In this document: positions 18,649-30,264 of the stretch, one piece after another
Position numbering within the stretch: the first letter of the stretch is position 1
Layout of the letters: each line of letters begins with the position of its first letter
Source of the DNA: Nitriliruptoraceae bacterium
Lineage (GTDB): Bacteria; Actinomycetota; Nitriliruptoria; Nitriliruptorales; Nitriliruptoraceae
Assembly: GCA_007133465.1 (NCBI GenBank)
Contig: SLMP01000013.1
Coordinates: 1-36,609, forward strand
Direction: 5' to 3'
Length of the DNA: 36,609 bases
The notes under the pieces: generated by a model
Told to the model about the DNA's origin: nothing
Databases searched by the model: none
What the model saw: only the letters and a program-made list of their open reading frames with translations
Program-made: the position numbers and the translations under genes

Positions 18649-20586
18649 TCAGCCCTCCGGCACGAAGATGCCCACGCCGAGCGGTGGGAGGGTCAGCACG
18701 AGCGAGTGGGACCGGCCGTGCGAGGGGTGCGGCCACGCGTCCACGCCGCCGTGGTTGCCGACCCCCGACCCGCCGTACTCCGCGGCATCGGAGTTGAACG
18801 CCTCGCGCCAGAACCCGCCACGGGGCACCCCGAGCCGGTAGTTGTCGCGCGCCACCGGGGTGAGGTTCAGCACCACGAGCGCCTCGCTGCCGTCGCGAGC
18901 CCGACGCAGGAACGCGAGGACGGAGCCCTCCCAGTCGGTGCAGTCGACCCACTCGAACCCGAACGGCTCGCAGTCGCCCTCGTGCAGCGCCGGCACCTCG
19001 CGGTACAGCCGCGCGACGTCACCGAGGCAGTGCAACAGCTGCCGGTGACGCGGGTCGCTGTCGAAGAGGTGCCAGTCGAGCGACCGCTCGTGCGCCCACT
19101 CCGACCATTGGCCGAACTCGTTGCCCATGAACAACAGCTTCTTGCCGGGGGCGGTGAACTGGTAGGCGTAGAGCGCCCGCAGGTTCGCGAACCGCTGCCA
19201 GTCGTCGCCCGGCATCTTGCGGATCATCGACCCCTTGCCGTGCACCACCTCGTCGTGGGACAGCGGGAGCGTGTAGTTCTCCGTGTAGCCGTAGACCGCC
19301 CGGAAGGTGAGCTGGTCGTGGTGGTACTTGCGGTGGATCGGTTCGCGCTGGAAGAAGTCCAGCGTGTCGTGCATCCAGCCCATGTCCCACTTCATACCGA
19401 AGCCGAGCCCGCCGACGTAGGTCGGGCGGGAGACCATCGGCCAGGCGGTGGACTCCTCCGCGATCGTCTGCACGTCCGGGAAGCGCTGATAGATCTCGGT
19501 GTTCAGCCGGCGCAGGAACGAGATCGCCTCGATGTTCTCGTTGCCTCCCCACTGGTTCGGGATCCACTCGCCGTCCTCGCGCGAGTAGTCGAGGTAGAGC
19601 ATGGAGGCGACGGCGTCCACCCGCAGCCCGTCGACGTGGTACTCCTCGAGCCAGTGGATCGCGGAGGACAGCAGGAAGCTGCGCACCTCGTTGCGGCCGT
19701 AGTTGAAGATGTAGCTCGACCAGTCGGGGTGGAAGCCCTGCCGCGGGTCGGCGTGCTCGTAGAGGTGGGTGCCGTCGAAGTCGCCGAGCGCGAAGTCGTC
19801 GGTCGGGAAGTGGGAGGGGACCCAGTCGAGGATGACGCCGATGCCCCGCTGGTGCAGGGTGTCGATCAGGTGCTTGAGGTCCTGCGGGGTGCCATAGCGG
19901 CTGGTGGGTGCGAAGAACCCGGTCGACTGGTAGCCCCACGAGCCGTAGAAGGGGTGCTCCATGATCGGCAGCAGTTCGACGTGGGTGAAGCCCATGGCCT
20001 CGACGTGGTAGGCCAGCGGCTCGGCGAGTTCGCGGTAGGTCATCGACCGCTCGCCGTGCTCGTCGACGGTGTGGCGCCAGGAGCCGAGGTGCAACTCGTA
20101 GACCGCCATCGGGGCGTCCAGCCGCTGACGTTCGCCGCGGGTGTCCATCCAGGCTGCGTCGTCCCACTCGTAGCTGGTGTCCCACACCTTCGACGCCGTG
20201 TGTGGGGGGGTCTCCGCGTGGACGGCGTAGGGGTCGGCCTTGTCCTTCGGGGTGCCGTCCGGGAGGACCAGCCGGAGCTTGTAGGCCGTGCCGTGCACCA
20301 TGCCGGGCACGAAGCCCTCCCAGATGCCGGACACGCCCCGCGCCGCCAGCGGGTCGCTCGCCGGGTCCCAGCCGTTGTGATCCCCGACGACGGACACCGC
20401 CTGCGCGTTCGGGGCCCAGACCGCCACGTGGCAGCCCTCGACGCCGTCGACGGTGGTCGGGTGAGCGCCGAGCTTGCGCCACAACTGCAGGTGCGACCCC
20501 TCGTTGAACAGGTAGAGGTCGTCGTCGGTCAACAGCGACGTGGGCGCCGTGGCGGTGCTCTGGTCGCGCTTCTTCGGGGTCGCCAT
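18649..20586 (-). CDS. glgB: 1,4-alpha-glucan branching enzyme
   Basis: GH13 enzyme of 645 residues that makes alpha-1,6 branches. A CBM48 domain (VAVWAPNAQAVSVVGDHNGW) precedes the barrel. Catalytic residues are Asp324 in GLRVDAVASMLYLDYSR, Glu377 in IAEESTAWP and Asp445 in LSHDEVVHGKGSM. Their spacing (53 and 68) equals that of E. coli GlgB Asp405, Glu458 and Asp526. The offset of 81 residues means the extra N-terminal N1 domain of the E. coli type is missing. The ATG at 20586 has GGAGAGG upstream and follows the treS-mak stop by five bases, so the two are coupled. It branches the linear glucan made by GlgE. Confidence 0.96.
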   Translation of the reverse strand: MATPKKRDQSTATAPTSLLTDDDLYLFNEGSHLQLWRKLGAHPTTVDGVEGCHVAVWAPNAQAVSVVGDHNGWDPASDPLAARGVSGIWEGFVPGMVHGTAYKLRLVLPDGTPKDKADPYAVHAETPPHTASKVWDTSYEWDDAAWMDTRGERQRLDAPMAVYELHLGSWRHTVDEHGERSMTYRELAEPLAYHVEAMGFTHVELLPIMEHPFYGSWGYQSTGFFAPTSRYGTPQDLKHLIDTLHQRGIGVILDWVPSHFPTDDFALGDFDGTHLYEHADPRQGFHPDWSSYIFNYGRNEVRSFLLSSAIHWLEEYHVDGLRVDAVASMLYLDYSREDGEWIPNQWGGNENIEAISFLRRLNTEIYQRFPDVQTIAEESTAWPMVSRPTYVGGLGFGMKWDMGWMHDTLDFFQREPIHRKYHHDQLTFRAVYGYTENYTLPLSHDEVVHGKGSMIRKMPGDDWQRFANLRALYAYQFTAPGKKLLFMGNEFGQWSEWAHERSLDWHLFDSDPRHRQLLHCLGDVARLYREVPALHEGDCEPFGFEWVDCTDWEGSVLAFLRRARDGSEALVVLNLTPVARDNYRLGVPRGGFWREAFNSDAAEYGGSGVGNHGGVDAWPHPSHGRSHSLVLTLPPLGVGIFVPEG

Positions 20587-20591
20587 CGCGG

Positions 20592-24008
<3,417 letters not shown>

Positions 24009-24079
24009 TCGTCGGCTCCTCGTCTCGGCACCGGTGGCCGCTGCCGTCGCAAGACGACCCGCGACGCCCGGTCACGTGC

Positions 24080-26065
24080 TCAGCGGTACTGCTCGAAGTC
24101 CTGCTCGGTGCGATGGCGCGGGCGCACCTGGAAGATGTGGGCGGGCGTCACGTGCGGGTTGAGCTCGACGTAGTTGCGTCGGCCGTGCCACAGGAAGGTG
24201 CCGCCGCCGAACAGGTCGTGGACCTGGAACTCGCTGTCCTCGGGGACGCCGAGTTCACCGAGGTCGAGCCAGGTGTGGCCCGATTGCTGCCAGTGGGGGT
24301 CGAGGTTGACCACGACCAGGATCACGTCGTCGCCGCTGCCGTCACGCTTCGAGTACACCAGCAGTTGGTCGTTGTCGACGTGGTGGAAGCGCAGCGTGCG
24401 GTCCTGCTGCAGCGCCGGGTGCGCATGGCGGATGCGGTTGACCAGCGCGATCGCCTCGCGGAGCGACTGGGGCTGGTCGACGTCCCAGGTCTTGATCTCG
24501 AACTTCTCGTTGTCCAGGTACTCCTCGGCGCCGGGGCGTGCCTGCGACCACATCAGCTCGAAGGCGGGGCCGTACATCCCGTAGTTGGCCGTCAGCGTCG
24601 CCGCGAGCACGAGCCGCTGGACGTACATCGCGCGGCCGCCGTGCTGGAGCTGGTCGGTGAGGATGTCGGGGGTGTTCGGCCAGGAGTTCGGCCGGAAGAA
24701 ATCGGCCACGTCGGTCTGGAACAGCTCGGTGTAGTACTCCTGGATCTCCCACTTGTGCCGGCGCCAGGTGAAGTAGGTGTAGGACTGGGTGAACCCGCGC
24801 ATCGCGAGCTCGTACATCACCTTGGGACGCGTGAAGGCCTCCGACAGGAAGATCAGGTCGGGGTGCTCGCGAGTGAGCGCGTCGATGCACCACTCCCAGA
24901 ACGGGAAGGACTTGGTGTGCGGGTTGTCGACCCGGAAGATCCGTACCCCCTGCTCGATCCAGTGGTCGAAGACGCCCTTGAGGGCCTGCCAGAGGCCCTC
25001 CGGGTCGCTGGTCTCGAAGTTCAGCGGGTAGATGTCCTGGTACTTCTTCGGCGGGTTCTCCGCGTACTGGATCGATCCATCCGGGCGCTGCTTGAACCAC
25101 GTTGGGTGCTCGCTGACCCACGGGTGGTCGGGGGCGCACTGGAACGCGATGTCCAGCGCGAGCTCCAACCCGTGGTCCTTGCACGCCGCGATCAGGGCGC
25201 GCAGGTCCTCGGCGGTCCCGAGCTCCGGGTGGATCGCGGTGTGGCCACCCTCCGCCGAGCCGATCGCCCAGGGGGACCCGGGGTCGCCCGGCCCGGTGGT
25301 CACGACGTTGTTGCGGCCCTTGCGGTGGTCGCGCCCGATCGGGTGGATCGGGGGCAGGTACAACACGTCGAAGCCCATCCCGGCGACGTGCTCGAGCCGG
25401 TCGATCACGTCCCGGAACGTGCCGTGGCGTCCGGGGTCGGTCGACGCGGAGCGCGGGAACAGCTCGTACCAGCTCGAGTAGGCCGCCCGCTCGCGGTCGG
25501 CGCGCAGCTCGAGGACGTGGCGGTAGCGGACCTTGTGGTGGCGCGGGTCGACCTCGGTGCTGAGGTCGGCGAGCTCCTCGGACAGACCCGCGTCGACACG
25601 GGTCGCGAGGTCGAGGCCGCTGTCGGTCAGGGCCGCGGCCGTCTCCTGCAGCCGGCGCTTGGCCGCACCCTTCGCCCGCTTGGTCAGCGCCTGCACGAGT
25701 TCGGCGCCGACGGCGAGGTCGATCGCCTCGACCGTGCCGGCCTCCGCCTTCTTCGCGAGGTCACGACGCCAGGTGGCGACGTGGTCGACCCAGGCCACGA
25801 TCGTGTAGCGGTAGCGCCCGGCCGAGGGCGGAACGAACGAGGCGGTCCACCGGTCGTTGCTCACGTGGCGCATCGGGACCTCGGACCACCCCCGGTCGTC
25901 CTCGTCGCGCCACCGCACCGCGGCCGCGAGCACGTCGTGCGAGTCGCAGACGATGTCGGCGTCGACGTCGACGGGACGTCCCGCGGTCGCCTGGGCGGGG
26001 TAGCGCCCGCCGAGGACCTCCGGCAGCACCCGCTGGATGCTGACCCGTTCGCGTGTCGCAGTCAC
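24080..26065 (-). CDS. glgE: Alpha-1,4-glucan:maltose-1-phosphate maltosyltransferase
   Basis: GH13_3 enzyme of 661 residues that transfers maltosyl units from maltose-1-phosphate to alpha-1,4-glucan. Asp380 in FRVDNPHTKSFPFWEW is the nucleophile and Glu409 in FLSEAFTRP the acid/base. Their spacing of 29 equals that of Streptomyces coelicolor GlgE (Asp394, Glu423). Asp467 in NTPDIL is the third acidic residue. The N-terminal domain and helical insert (residues about 100-175) are as in the family. The GTG at 26065 gives VTATRERVSIQRVLPEVLGGRYPAQ-like starts typical of GlgE, and GAGGAAGG lies upstream. It is the first gene of the locus; its leader is probably about 175 bases long. Confidence 0.96.
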   Translation of the reverse strand: MTATRERVSIQRVLPEVLGGRYPAQATAGRPVDVDADIVCDSHDVLAAAVRWRDEDDRGWSEVPMRHVSNDRWTASFVPPSAGRYRYTIVAWVDHVATWRRDLAKKAEAGTVEAIDLAVGAELVQALTKRAKGAAKRRLQETAAALTDSGLDLATRVDAGLSEELADLSTEVDPRHHKVRYRHVLELRADRERAAYSSWYELFPRSASTDPGRHGTFRDVIDRLEHVAGMGFDVLYLPPIHPIGRDHRKGRNNVVTTGPGDPGSPWAIGSAEGGHTAIHPELGTAEDLRALIAACKDHGLELALDIAFQCAPDHPWVSEHPTWFKQRPDGSIQYAENPPKKYQDIYPLNFETSDPEGLWQALKGVFDHWIEQGVRIFRVDNPHTKSFPFWEWCIDALTREHPDLIFLSEAFTRPKVMYELAMRGFTQSYTYFTWRRHKWEIQEYYTELFQTDVADFFRPNSWPNTPDILTDQLQHGGRAMYVQRLVLAATLTANYGMYGPAFELMWSQARPGAEEYLDNEKFEIKTWDVDQPQSLREAIALVNRIRHAHPALQQDRTLRFHHVDNDQLLVYSKRDGSGDDVILVVVNLDPHWQQSGHTWLDLGELGVPEDSEFQVHDLFGGGTFLWHGRRNYVELNPHVTPAHIFQVRPRHRTEQDFEQYR

Positions 26066-26245
26066 CGTGATCGGTCCTTCCTCGTCGCTGTCGCCATGGG
26101 CGGACGGCCGCTGTCGGGGCCGCATCGTCAGGCGGTCCGGCTGGGTGGGCGCCTCGCGTCGCGGGCGAGGCCGCGGGGCGGCGCTCGCCGTGGGGGCGTG
26201 GTCCCTGGCCCTCCCGCGAAACGCTGATCACCGTCGTCGGGTGCG

Positions 26246-26274
26246 ACGCTAGTGCGCGCGGGGCGCGCTGGCAG
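26246..26274 (-). promoter_or_regulatory. Candidate promoter of the glgE locus
   Basis: On the minus strand, CTGCCA (26274-26269; four of six bases match TTGACA) and TAGCGT (26251-26246; TAnnnT) are separated by exactly 17 bases. Transcription would begin near 26239 and give a leader of about 175 bases before the glgE GTG. The -10 is embedded in CTAGCGTCGCAC, similar to the strings at 1578 and 30231. Confidence 0.4.
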
Positions 26275-26367
26275 CAGGGAACCCCGGTCAGTCGTCGGCG
26301 CCCTTGCGCGCGGGCGGTGGGCCTTCGGCTCCCCGCCCCGTCGCCGTCGATGGGGTACAACGCGGCC

Positions 26368-26451
26368 ATGCGACGCGGTCACGTCCTCAGCCTCCACCCG
26401 CCCGCCGATCCCGGCGGCGGGCGGCGGCTGCGCGTCCGGCTGGTCGACTGA
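26368..26451 (+). CDS. Possible 27-residue leader ORF coupled to recO
   Basis: An ATG at 26368 opens a 27-codon frame rich in arginine (starting MRRGHVLSLHPPADPGGG). Its TGA shares one base with the recO ATG (TGATG). TACAAC at 26356-26361 resembles a -10 and stands six bases before the ATG, so the transcript could begin at or near the start codon and be leaderless. No ribosome-binding site precedes it. RecO itself has no good site of its own, so re-initiation after this peptide may drive its translation. The peptide matches nothing I know. The rest of the 385-base gap between glgE and recO shows only the divergent glgE promoter. Confidence 0.35.
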   Translation: MRRGHVLSLHPPADPGGGRRLRVRLVD

Positions 26452-27188
26452 TGGCGCTCTACCGCGAGCAGGGCATCGTCCTGCGCAGCTACAAGCTCGG
26501 CGAGACCGACCGCATCGTGCACCTGCTCACGCAGGGACGTGGGAAGGTCCGCGCCGTGGCGAAGGGCGTCCGCCGGCCCGGCAGCCGCTTCGGAGGCCGG
26601 TTGGAGGCGTTCAGCCACGTCGACCTCCAGCTCTACGAGGGGCGCAACCTCGACGTGATCGCGCAGGCCGAGCTGCTCGCCCCCCACGCCGTCGTGCGCG
26701 AGGACTACGCCCGGTCGGCCGCGGCCTCGGTCATGTCCGAGGTGGTCGACGCGGTGGCGCAGGAGGGCGAGCGCGACAACGCCCTGTTCCTGCTGCTGCG
26801 AGCGGGCCTGCAGGCGCTCGCTGCGGCACCGGCCGACCCGGCGGTCTTCGTCGACGCGTTCCTGCTGCGGGTCGCCTCCATCGTCGGGTTCCACGCGGAC
26901 ACCGACGCCTGCGCCGTCTGTCGCCGAGCGGGACCGCACGGCTTCCTGTCGGTGAAGGCCGGGGGCAGTCTGTGCCCCGGGTGCGCGCCACCCGGGACCC
27001 GGATGGTCGACCTGGAGGTGCTCGAGGCCGTCCGCACGCTGGCGGCGGCGGGGGAGTGGGCCGTGCTGCCCCGTTTGGCTCGGGAGCGACCCCTCGCCCA
27101 CGCGACCGCTGCCTCGTACACGCGTGCCTTCGTCGAGCACCACCTCGACCGGCGCCTGCGCTCCTACGACGTGGTCCCGCGGGGCTGA
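26451..27188 (+). CDS. recO: DNA repair protein RecO
   Basis: A 245-residue recombination mediator that helps RecR load RecA on SSB-coated DNA. The N-terminal OB-fold begins MALYREQGIVLRSYKLGETDRI, the standard RecO start. The helical domain follows. A zinc-finger pattern CAVC-x14-CPGC lies in the second half. The open frame extends upstream, but the conserved start is at 26451. In many actinobacteria recO is followed by uppS; here two minus-strand beta-propeller genes separate them, and recO overlaps the tail of the first by 25 bases. Confidence 0.93.
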   Translation: MALYREQGIVLRSYKLGETDRIVHLLTQGRGKVRAVAKGVRRPGSRFGGRLEAFSHVDLQLYEGRNLDVIAQAELLAPHAVVREDYARSAAASVMSEVVDAVAQEGERDNALFLLLRAGLQALAAAPADPAVFVDAFLLRVASIVGFHADTDACAVCRRAGPHGFLSVKAGGSLCPGCAPPGTRMVDLEVLEAVRTLAAAGEWAVLPRLARERPLAHATAASYTRAFVEHHLDRRLRSYDVVPRG

Positions 27189-28669
27189 CGTCGTGGCCGC
27201 GAGGGGTCCGCGTCGACGGCCAGCAGCCTCCGGTCGGTCCGCACCAGCAGCGGTCGCTCGGAGACCACGTCGGCCGGGCGACCCAGGTCCAACCACCAGC
27301 GCGTCGAACCCGACGTCAGCGACCACGCCGACACCTCGGTGTCGACGGCGACGACCACGGTCCTGCCGTCGGGCAACGCGACCGCGCGCGGGGTCGCAGC
27401 CAGGTCGAGTCGGTGCTCGACCGTGCCGTCGCGGCGTGAGAGGACCGTCACACCCGGCGTGGGATGGGTGTGCGCGACGGCGACGAGGTCGCGGTCGACC
27501 GCGAGGGGCAGCGGCCAGGACGCGACCGGCCCGAGCGGCACGGGCCCCATCACCTCGACCGCGAGCGGATCGACGAGGAGCAGTTCGGCGCCGCGGGGTC
27601 CGTTGGTGACGACCGCGGCGCCGTCGGCGTCCGACGCGACGGTCGTGACCCGACCGACGAGGCGGTGGTCGAGCAGCACGGTGCCGCGCCGGTCCAGGAC
27701 GAGCAGCGCGGCGCCGTCGCCGGTGTCCTCGACCGCGACGAGGGTCGTCGACCCGAGCGGGTGGAGGCTCGCGACCCGGCCCGCCACCGTGTGCTCCCAG
27801 GCGGCCTCACCGGTGTTGCTCGACAGGCGGGCCAGCCGGTCGCGGCGCAGCGAGATCGGCGTGGTGAGGTACGGGCCGTTGGCCGTGACCCAGCCGAGAC
27901 CGTCCGCCGGGACGGGGACCCGCCATGCCGCCGAGCCGGTGACCGACCGTGCCTCGAGCGCGCCGTCGTGCACGAGGAGCAGCCATGGTCCCGACGCCGC
28001 GGAGGCGCGGGGGCGACCGTCGAAGGCGCCGATGTCGCGTCCCGTCGCGAGGTCGACGAACGTCGTGACCCCGTCACCCGTGATCGGCAGGGTTGCCGCG
28101 ACCGGGTCGTGGAACCGGGGCGGACCCGTCGCGGTGTGTCGCCAGGTCGGTCGCCCGTTGCCGGCGGCGAAGGTCCGGACGCGGCCGTCCTGCTCGGCGA
28201 CCGCGACCGTCCAGCCGGCGGCGACGACGCTGCGCGGCTCCGCCCGGCCGAGCTGGGTGCTCCACCGCACGCAGTCGACCGGTCCGGTGTGGCCGCTGCA
28301 CACCCCTCCTGCCGAGGGACCGTCGGGGGTGGGGTCGTCCGCCTCGCGTGGGCGGGGGACCGTGTCGGCTCGGGGGAGCAGCACCGCGCCCGGCGCGTCC
28401 GCGGCGACCGTGCCCGTCACGCGCTCGGCGAGGTCACGGTCGTCCGGGGACAGTGCACGGATCCCGAGCACGGCCGCCAGCACGGCGACGCCGATGGCGA
28501 GCGTGACGCCCGCCGGGCGCGGGAGCGCGCGAGGGACGGTCGTACCCCTCGTTGCAGGAGCGCGTCGTGAGCCGGCGGTACCCGCGAGCCCTTCGCCGCA
28601 GTGGCCGCAGAAGCGGGCCGAGCGGGAGGAGGTCGTCCCGCAGGCGCGGCACCCCTCGTCCCGGCGCAT
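27164..28669 (-). CDS. Zinc-ribbon, single-pass membrane protein with beta-propeller domain (paralog 1)
   Basis: A 501-residue protein of unknown function. The N-terminus has a zinc-ribbon pattern C7-x2-C10-x10-C21-x2-C24. A basic stretch and one transmembrane helix at about 53-71 follow, suggesting the ribbon is cytoplasmic and the rest outside. From about residue 105 the sequence is a PQQ-like beta-propeller with repeats of the type ...TGEAAWEHTV... and ...SGSTRWWLDLG. A cysteine pair in GGVCSGHTGPVDCVRW may form a disulfide. The ATG at 28669 has GGGAG about eight bases upstream. The layout is the same as in the next gene upstream (28783-30201), so the two are likely tandem duplicates. Its end overlaps recO tail to tail. 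Confidence 0.8.
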   Translation of the reverse strand: MRRDEGCRACGTTSSRSARFCGHCGEGLAGTAGSRRAPATRGTTVPRALPRPAGVTLAIGVAVLAAVLGIRALSPDDRDLAERVTGTVAADAPGAVLLPRADTVPRPREADDPTPDGPSAGGVCSGHTGPVDCVRWSTQLGRAEPRSVVAAGWTVAVAEQDGRVRTFAAGNGRPTWRHTATGPPRFHDPVAATLPITGDGVTTFVDLATGRDIGAFDGRPRASAASGPWLLLVHDGALEARSVTGSAAWRVPVPADGLGWVTANGPYLTTPISLRRDRLARLSSNTGEAAWEHTVAGRVASLHPLGSTTLVAVEDTGDGAALLVLDRRGTVLLDHRLVGRVTTVASDADGAAVVTNGPRGAELLLVDPLAVEVMGPVPLGPVASWPLPLAVDRDLVAVAHTHPTPGVTVLSRRDGTVEHRLDLAATPRAVALPDGRTVVVAVDTEVSAWSLTSGSTRWWLDLGRPADVVSERPLLVRTDRRLLAVDADPSRPRRQPRGTTS

Positions 28670-28782
28670 CTGGTCGGCTCCCGTCCGTCCCGGGAGCGTA
28701 CGGCGCCCGGTCGCCCTCCGGATCGGGCGGGTGCGCGGACCGGTCCGCGAGAGGGCTCGGTGCCGCTGGCTCGACCCTCCGG

Positions 28783-30201
28783 TCAGCCGGGCGCGTGTGC
28801 CCACGGCCCGAGCAGGTGCCGGCGACCACCGACGACCAGTGGGTCGAGTCCGACGAGCACCGAGGCGTCGCTGGTCCGCCAGCGCGGCTCTCCGGTCGCG
28901 AGCGACACCCCGGCCACCGCGCCCTCGCCCTGCAGCACCCCGAGGTCGCCGTGGGCGCCGATCAGCAGCAGGCCGGGTACGGCCGCCGCCGCTCGGCCGG
29001 CGTCGGAGAGGATCGCGCCGGTGCTCAGGTCGAGCACGGCGGCGCGGCCCGCGACGCGTCGGTCGACCGCCAGCACCCGGCCGTCGCTGGTCGGTGCCAC
29101 CTCGACGCAGCAGCTGGCGTCGGGCTCGTCGCCGGGCAGGGTGGTACGCCACCGCTCGGCACCGTCGGGCGCCAGGGCGATGACCTGGGTGCGCCGAGCC
29201 GTGTCGGCCAGCACGAGCGTGCCGTCGTCGGCGGCTGCCCACCAGGACACCGTCGCCGCGCCGGTCGCGACCACGGCGCCGGTGGCGGCGTCGCGGAACC
29301 GGGGGCCGTCCGTGCCGCGGGTCACCACGAGGTCACCCGCACGGCCGACGAGGTCTTCGTCCGGACCCAGCCCGACCGACCAGCGGGGGCCGTCCGCGCC
29401 GGCTCTCCATCCCTCGAGGTCGCGGTCCAGGGTCAGCAGCACGAGCGTCTCGCCCACCCCGATCGAGCGTCCCGGGAGCTCACGGACCCAACGCACCGCG
29501 CCGGTCCGGCCGTCCAGCGCCACGACGCCGGCGCCCGCGCCCCCGGCGAGCAACACCCCGTCGGCGTCCCCGGCGACGGCCCGCGCCCCGGCGGTCGGGA
29601 TCGGCACGGTGACGTCCCACCGGGCGCGGCCGTCGGCGGGATCGAGCCCGACGACGCGTGCACCGGCGGTGCCCACCACGATCAGGTCCTCCAGCACCAC
29701 CGCGTGGGCCGCTTCGTCGCCGACCTGGGCGCTCCAGCGGCGCTCGCCGGTGTCGCCGTCGATCGCCAGCACGCGGCCGCCGCTGGTGCCGACCACGACG
29801 TCGCGCCCGTCGGCGACCAGCGAGGTCAGCGGGTCCGCGACGGCCAGCCGCCACCCGTGGCAACCGTCGCAGTCGAGCAGCGAGGAGCCGGCGGTGGGTC
29901 TCGCCTCGTCGCGTCCGGCGTCCGCAGCGGCCCCCGGCAGCTCGACCGCGTCGCGGTCGTCGGCCGGGCCGGGCGGTGCTGTCCGCGAGGCACGTGGCGC
30001 GGCAACGAGGAAGACCGCCAGCGCGCCCAGCGCCGCGAGCAGCAGGACGAGCACGACGACGAGCCGGCGGCGCGGTGCGAGCCGCTCGGCCCGCGCCGAG
30101 GACGAGGGCAGGGGGCCGCCGCAGCGGCCGCAGTAGCGCGCCTGCGAGTCCCGCCACGGCGCGCCGCACACGGGACAGCGGAGTGACCGGTCGGGTGGCA
30201 T
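28783..30201 (-). CDS. Zinc-ribbon, single-pass membrane protein with PQQ-like beta-propeller (paralog 2)
   Basis: A 472-residue protein of unknown function. C9-x2-C12-x11-C24-x2-C27 forms an N-terminal zinc ribbon. A transmembrane helix covers about residues 47-67, preceded by RRR, so the C-terminal domain should be extracytoplasmic. Propeller repeats include VLAIDGDTGERRWSAQVG, VVGLDPADGRARWD and VVALDGRTGAVRW. Just before the first blade is CDGCH at 111-115, which matches the CxxCH haem-c pattern, though a disulfide is as likely; another cysteine pair is in DASCCVEV. None of the usual dehydrogenase features is evident, so this is probably a structural or sensing propeller. TACCCT stands seven bases before the ATG at 30201, so the message may be leaderless. 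Confidence 0.8.
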   Translation of the reverse strand: MPPDRSLRCPVCGAPWRDSQARYCGRCGGPLPSSSARAERLAPRRRLVVVLVLLLAALGALAVFLVAAPRASRTAPPGPADDRDAVELPGAAADAGRDEARPTAGSSLLDCDGCHGWRLAVADPLTSLVADGRDVVVGTSGGRVLAIDGDTGERRWSAQVGDEAAHAVVLEDLIVVGTAGARVVGLDPADGRARWDVTVPIPTAGARAVAGDADGVLLAGGAGAGVVALDGRTGAVRWVRELPGRSIGVGETLVLLTLDRDLEGWRAGADGPRWSVGLGPDEDLVGRAGDLVVTRGTDGPRFRDAATGAVVATGAATVSWWAAADDGTLVLADTARRTQVIALAPDGAERWRTTLPGDEPDASCCVEVAPTSDGRVLAVDRRVAGRAAVLDLSTGAILSDAGRAAAAVPGLLLIGAHGDLGVLQGEGAVAGVSLATGEPRWRTSDASVLVGLDPLVVGGRRHLLGPWAHAPG

Positions 30202-30206
30202 CGCGA

Positions 30207-30229
30207 CGAGGGTAGGGGCGCTGCCCTCG
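30207..30229. promoter_or_regulatory. Inverted repeat CGAGGG-N11-CCCTCG between divergent propeller and uppS genes
   Basis: The two six-base arms at 30207-30212 and 30224-30229 are perfect complements. The left arm overlaps the TACCCT -10-like hexamer of the propeller gene (30214-30209, minus). The right arm ends two bases before TAGGGT (30232-30237) facing uppS. Such placement would let a dimeric regulator control both genes. This is inference from symmetry alone. Confidence 0.35.
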
Positions 30230-30231
30230 AC

Positions 30232-30237
30232 TAGGGT
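30232..30237 (+). promoter_or_regulatory. -10-like hexamer TAGGGT upstream of uppS
   Basis: TAGGGT lies 27 bases before the uppS GTG, in CTAGGGTCGCGC, which nearly repeats the string in front of the NUDIX gene. No clear -35 is visible. Confidence 0.35.
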
Positions 30238-30264
30238 CGCGCCAGCGTCGGCGAGGAGTCACCG

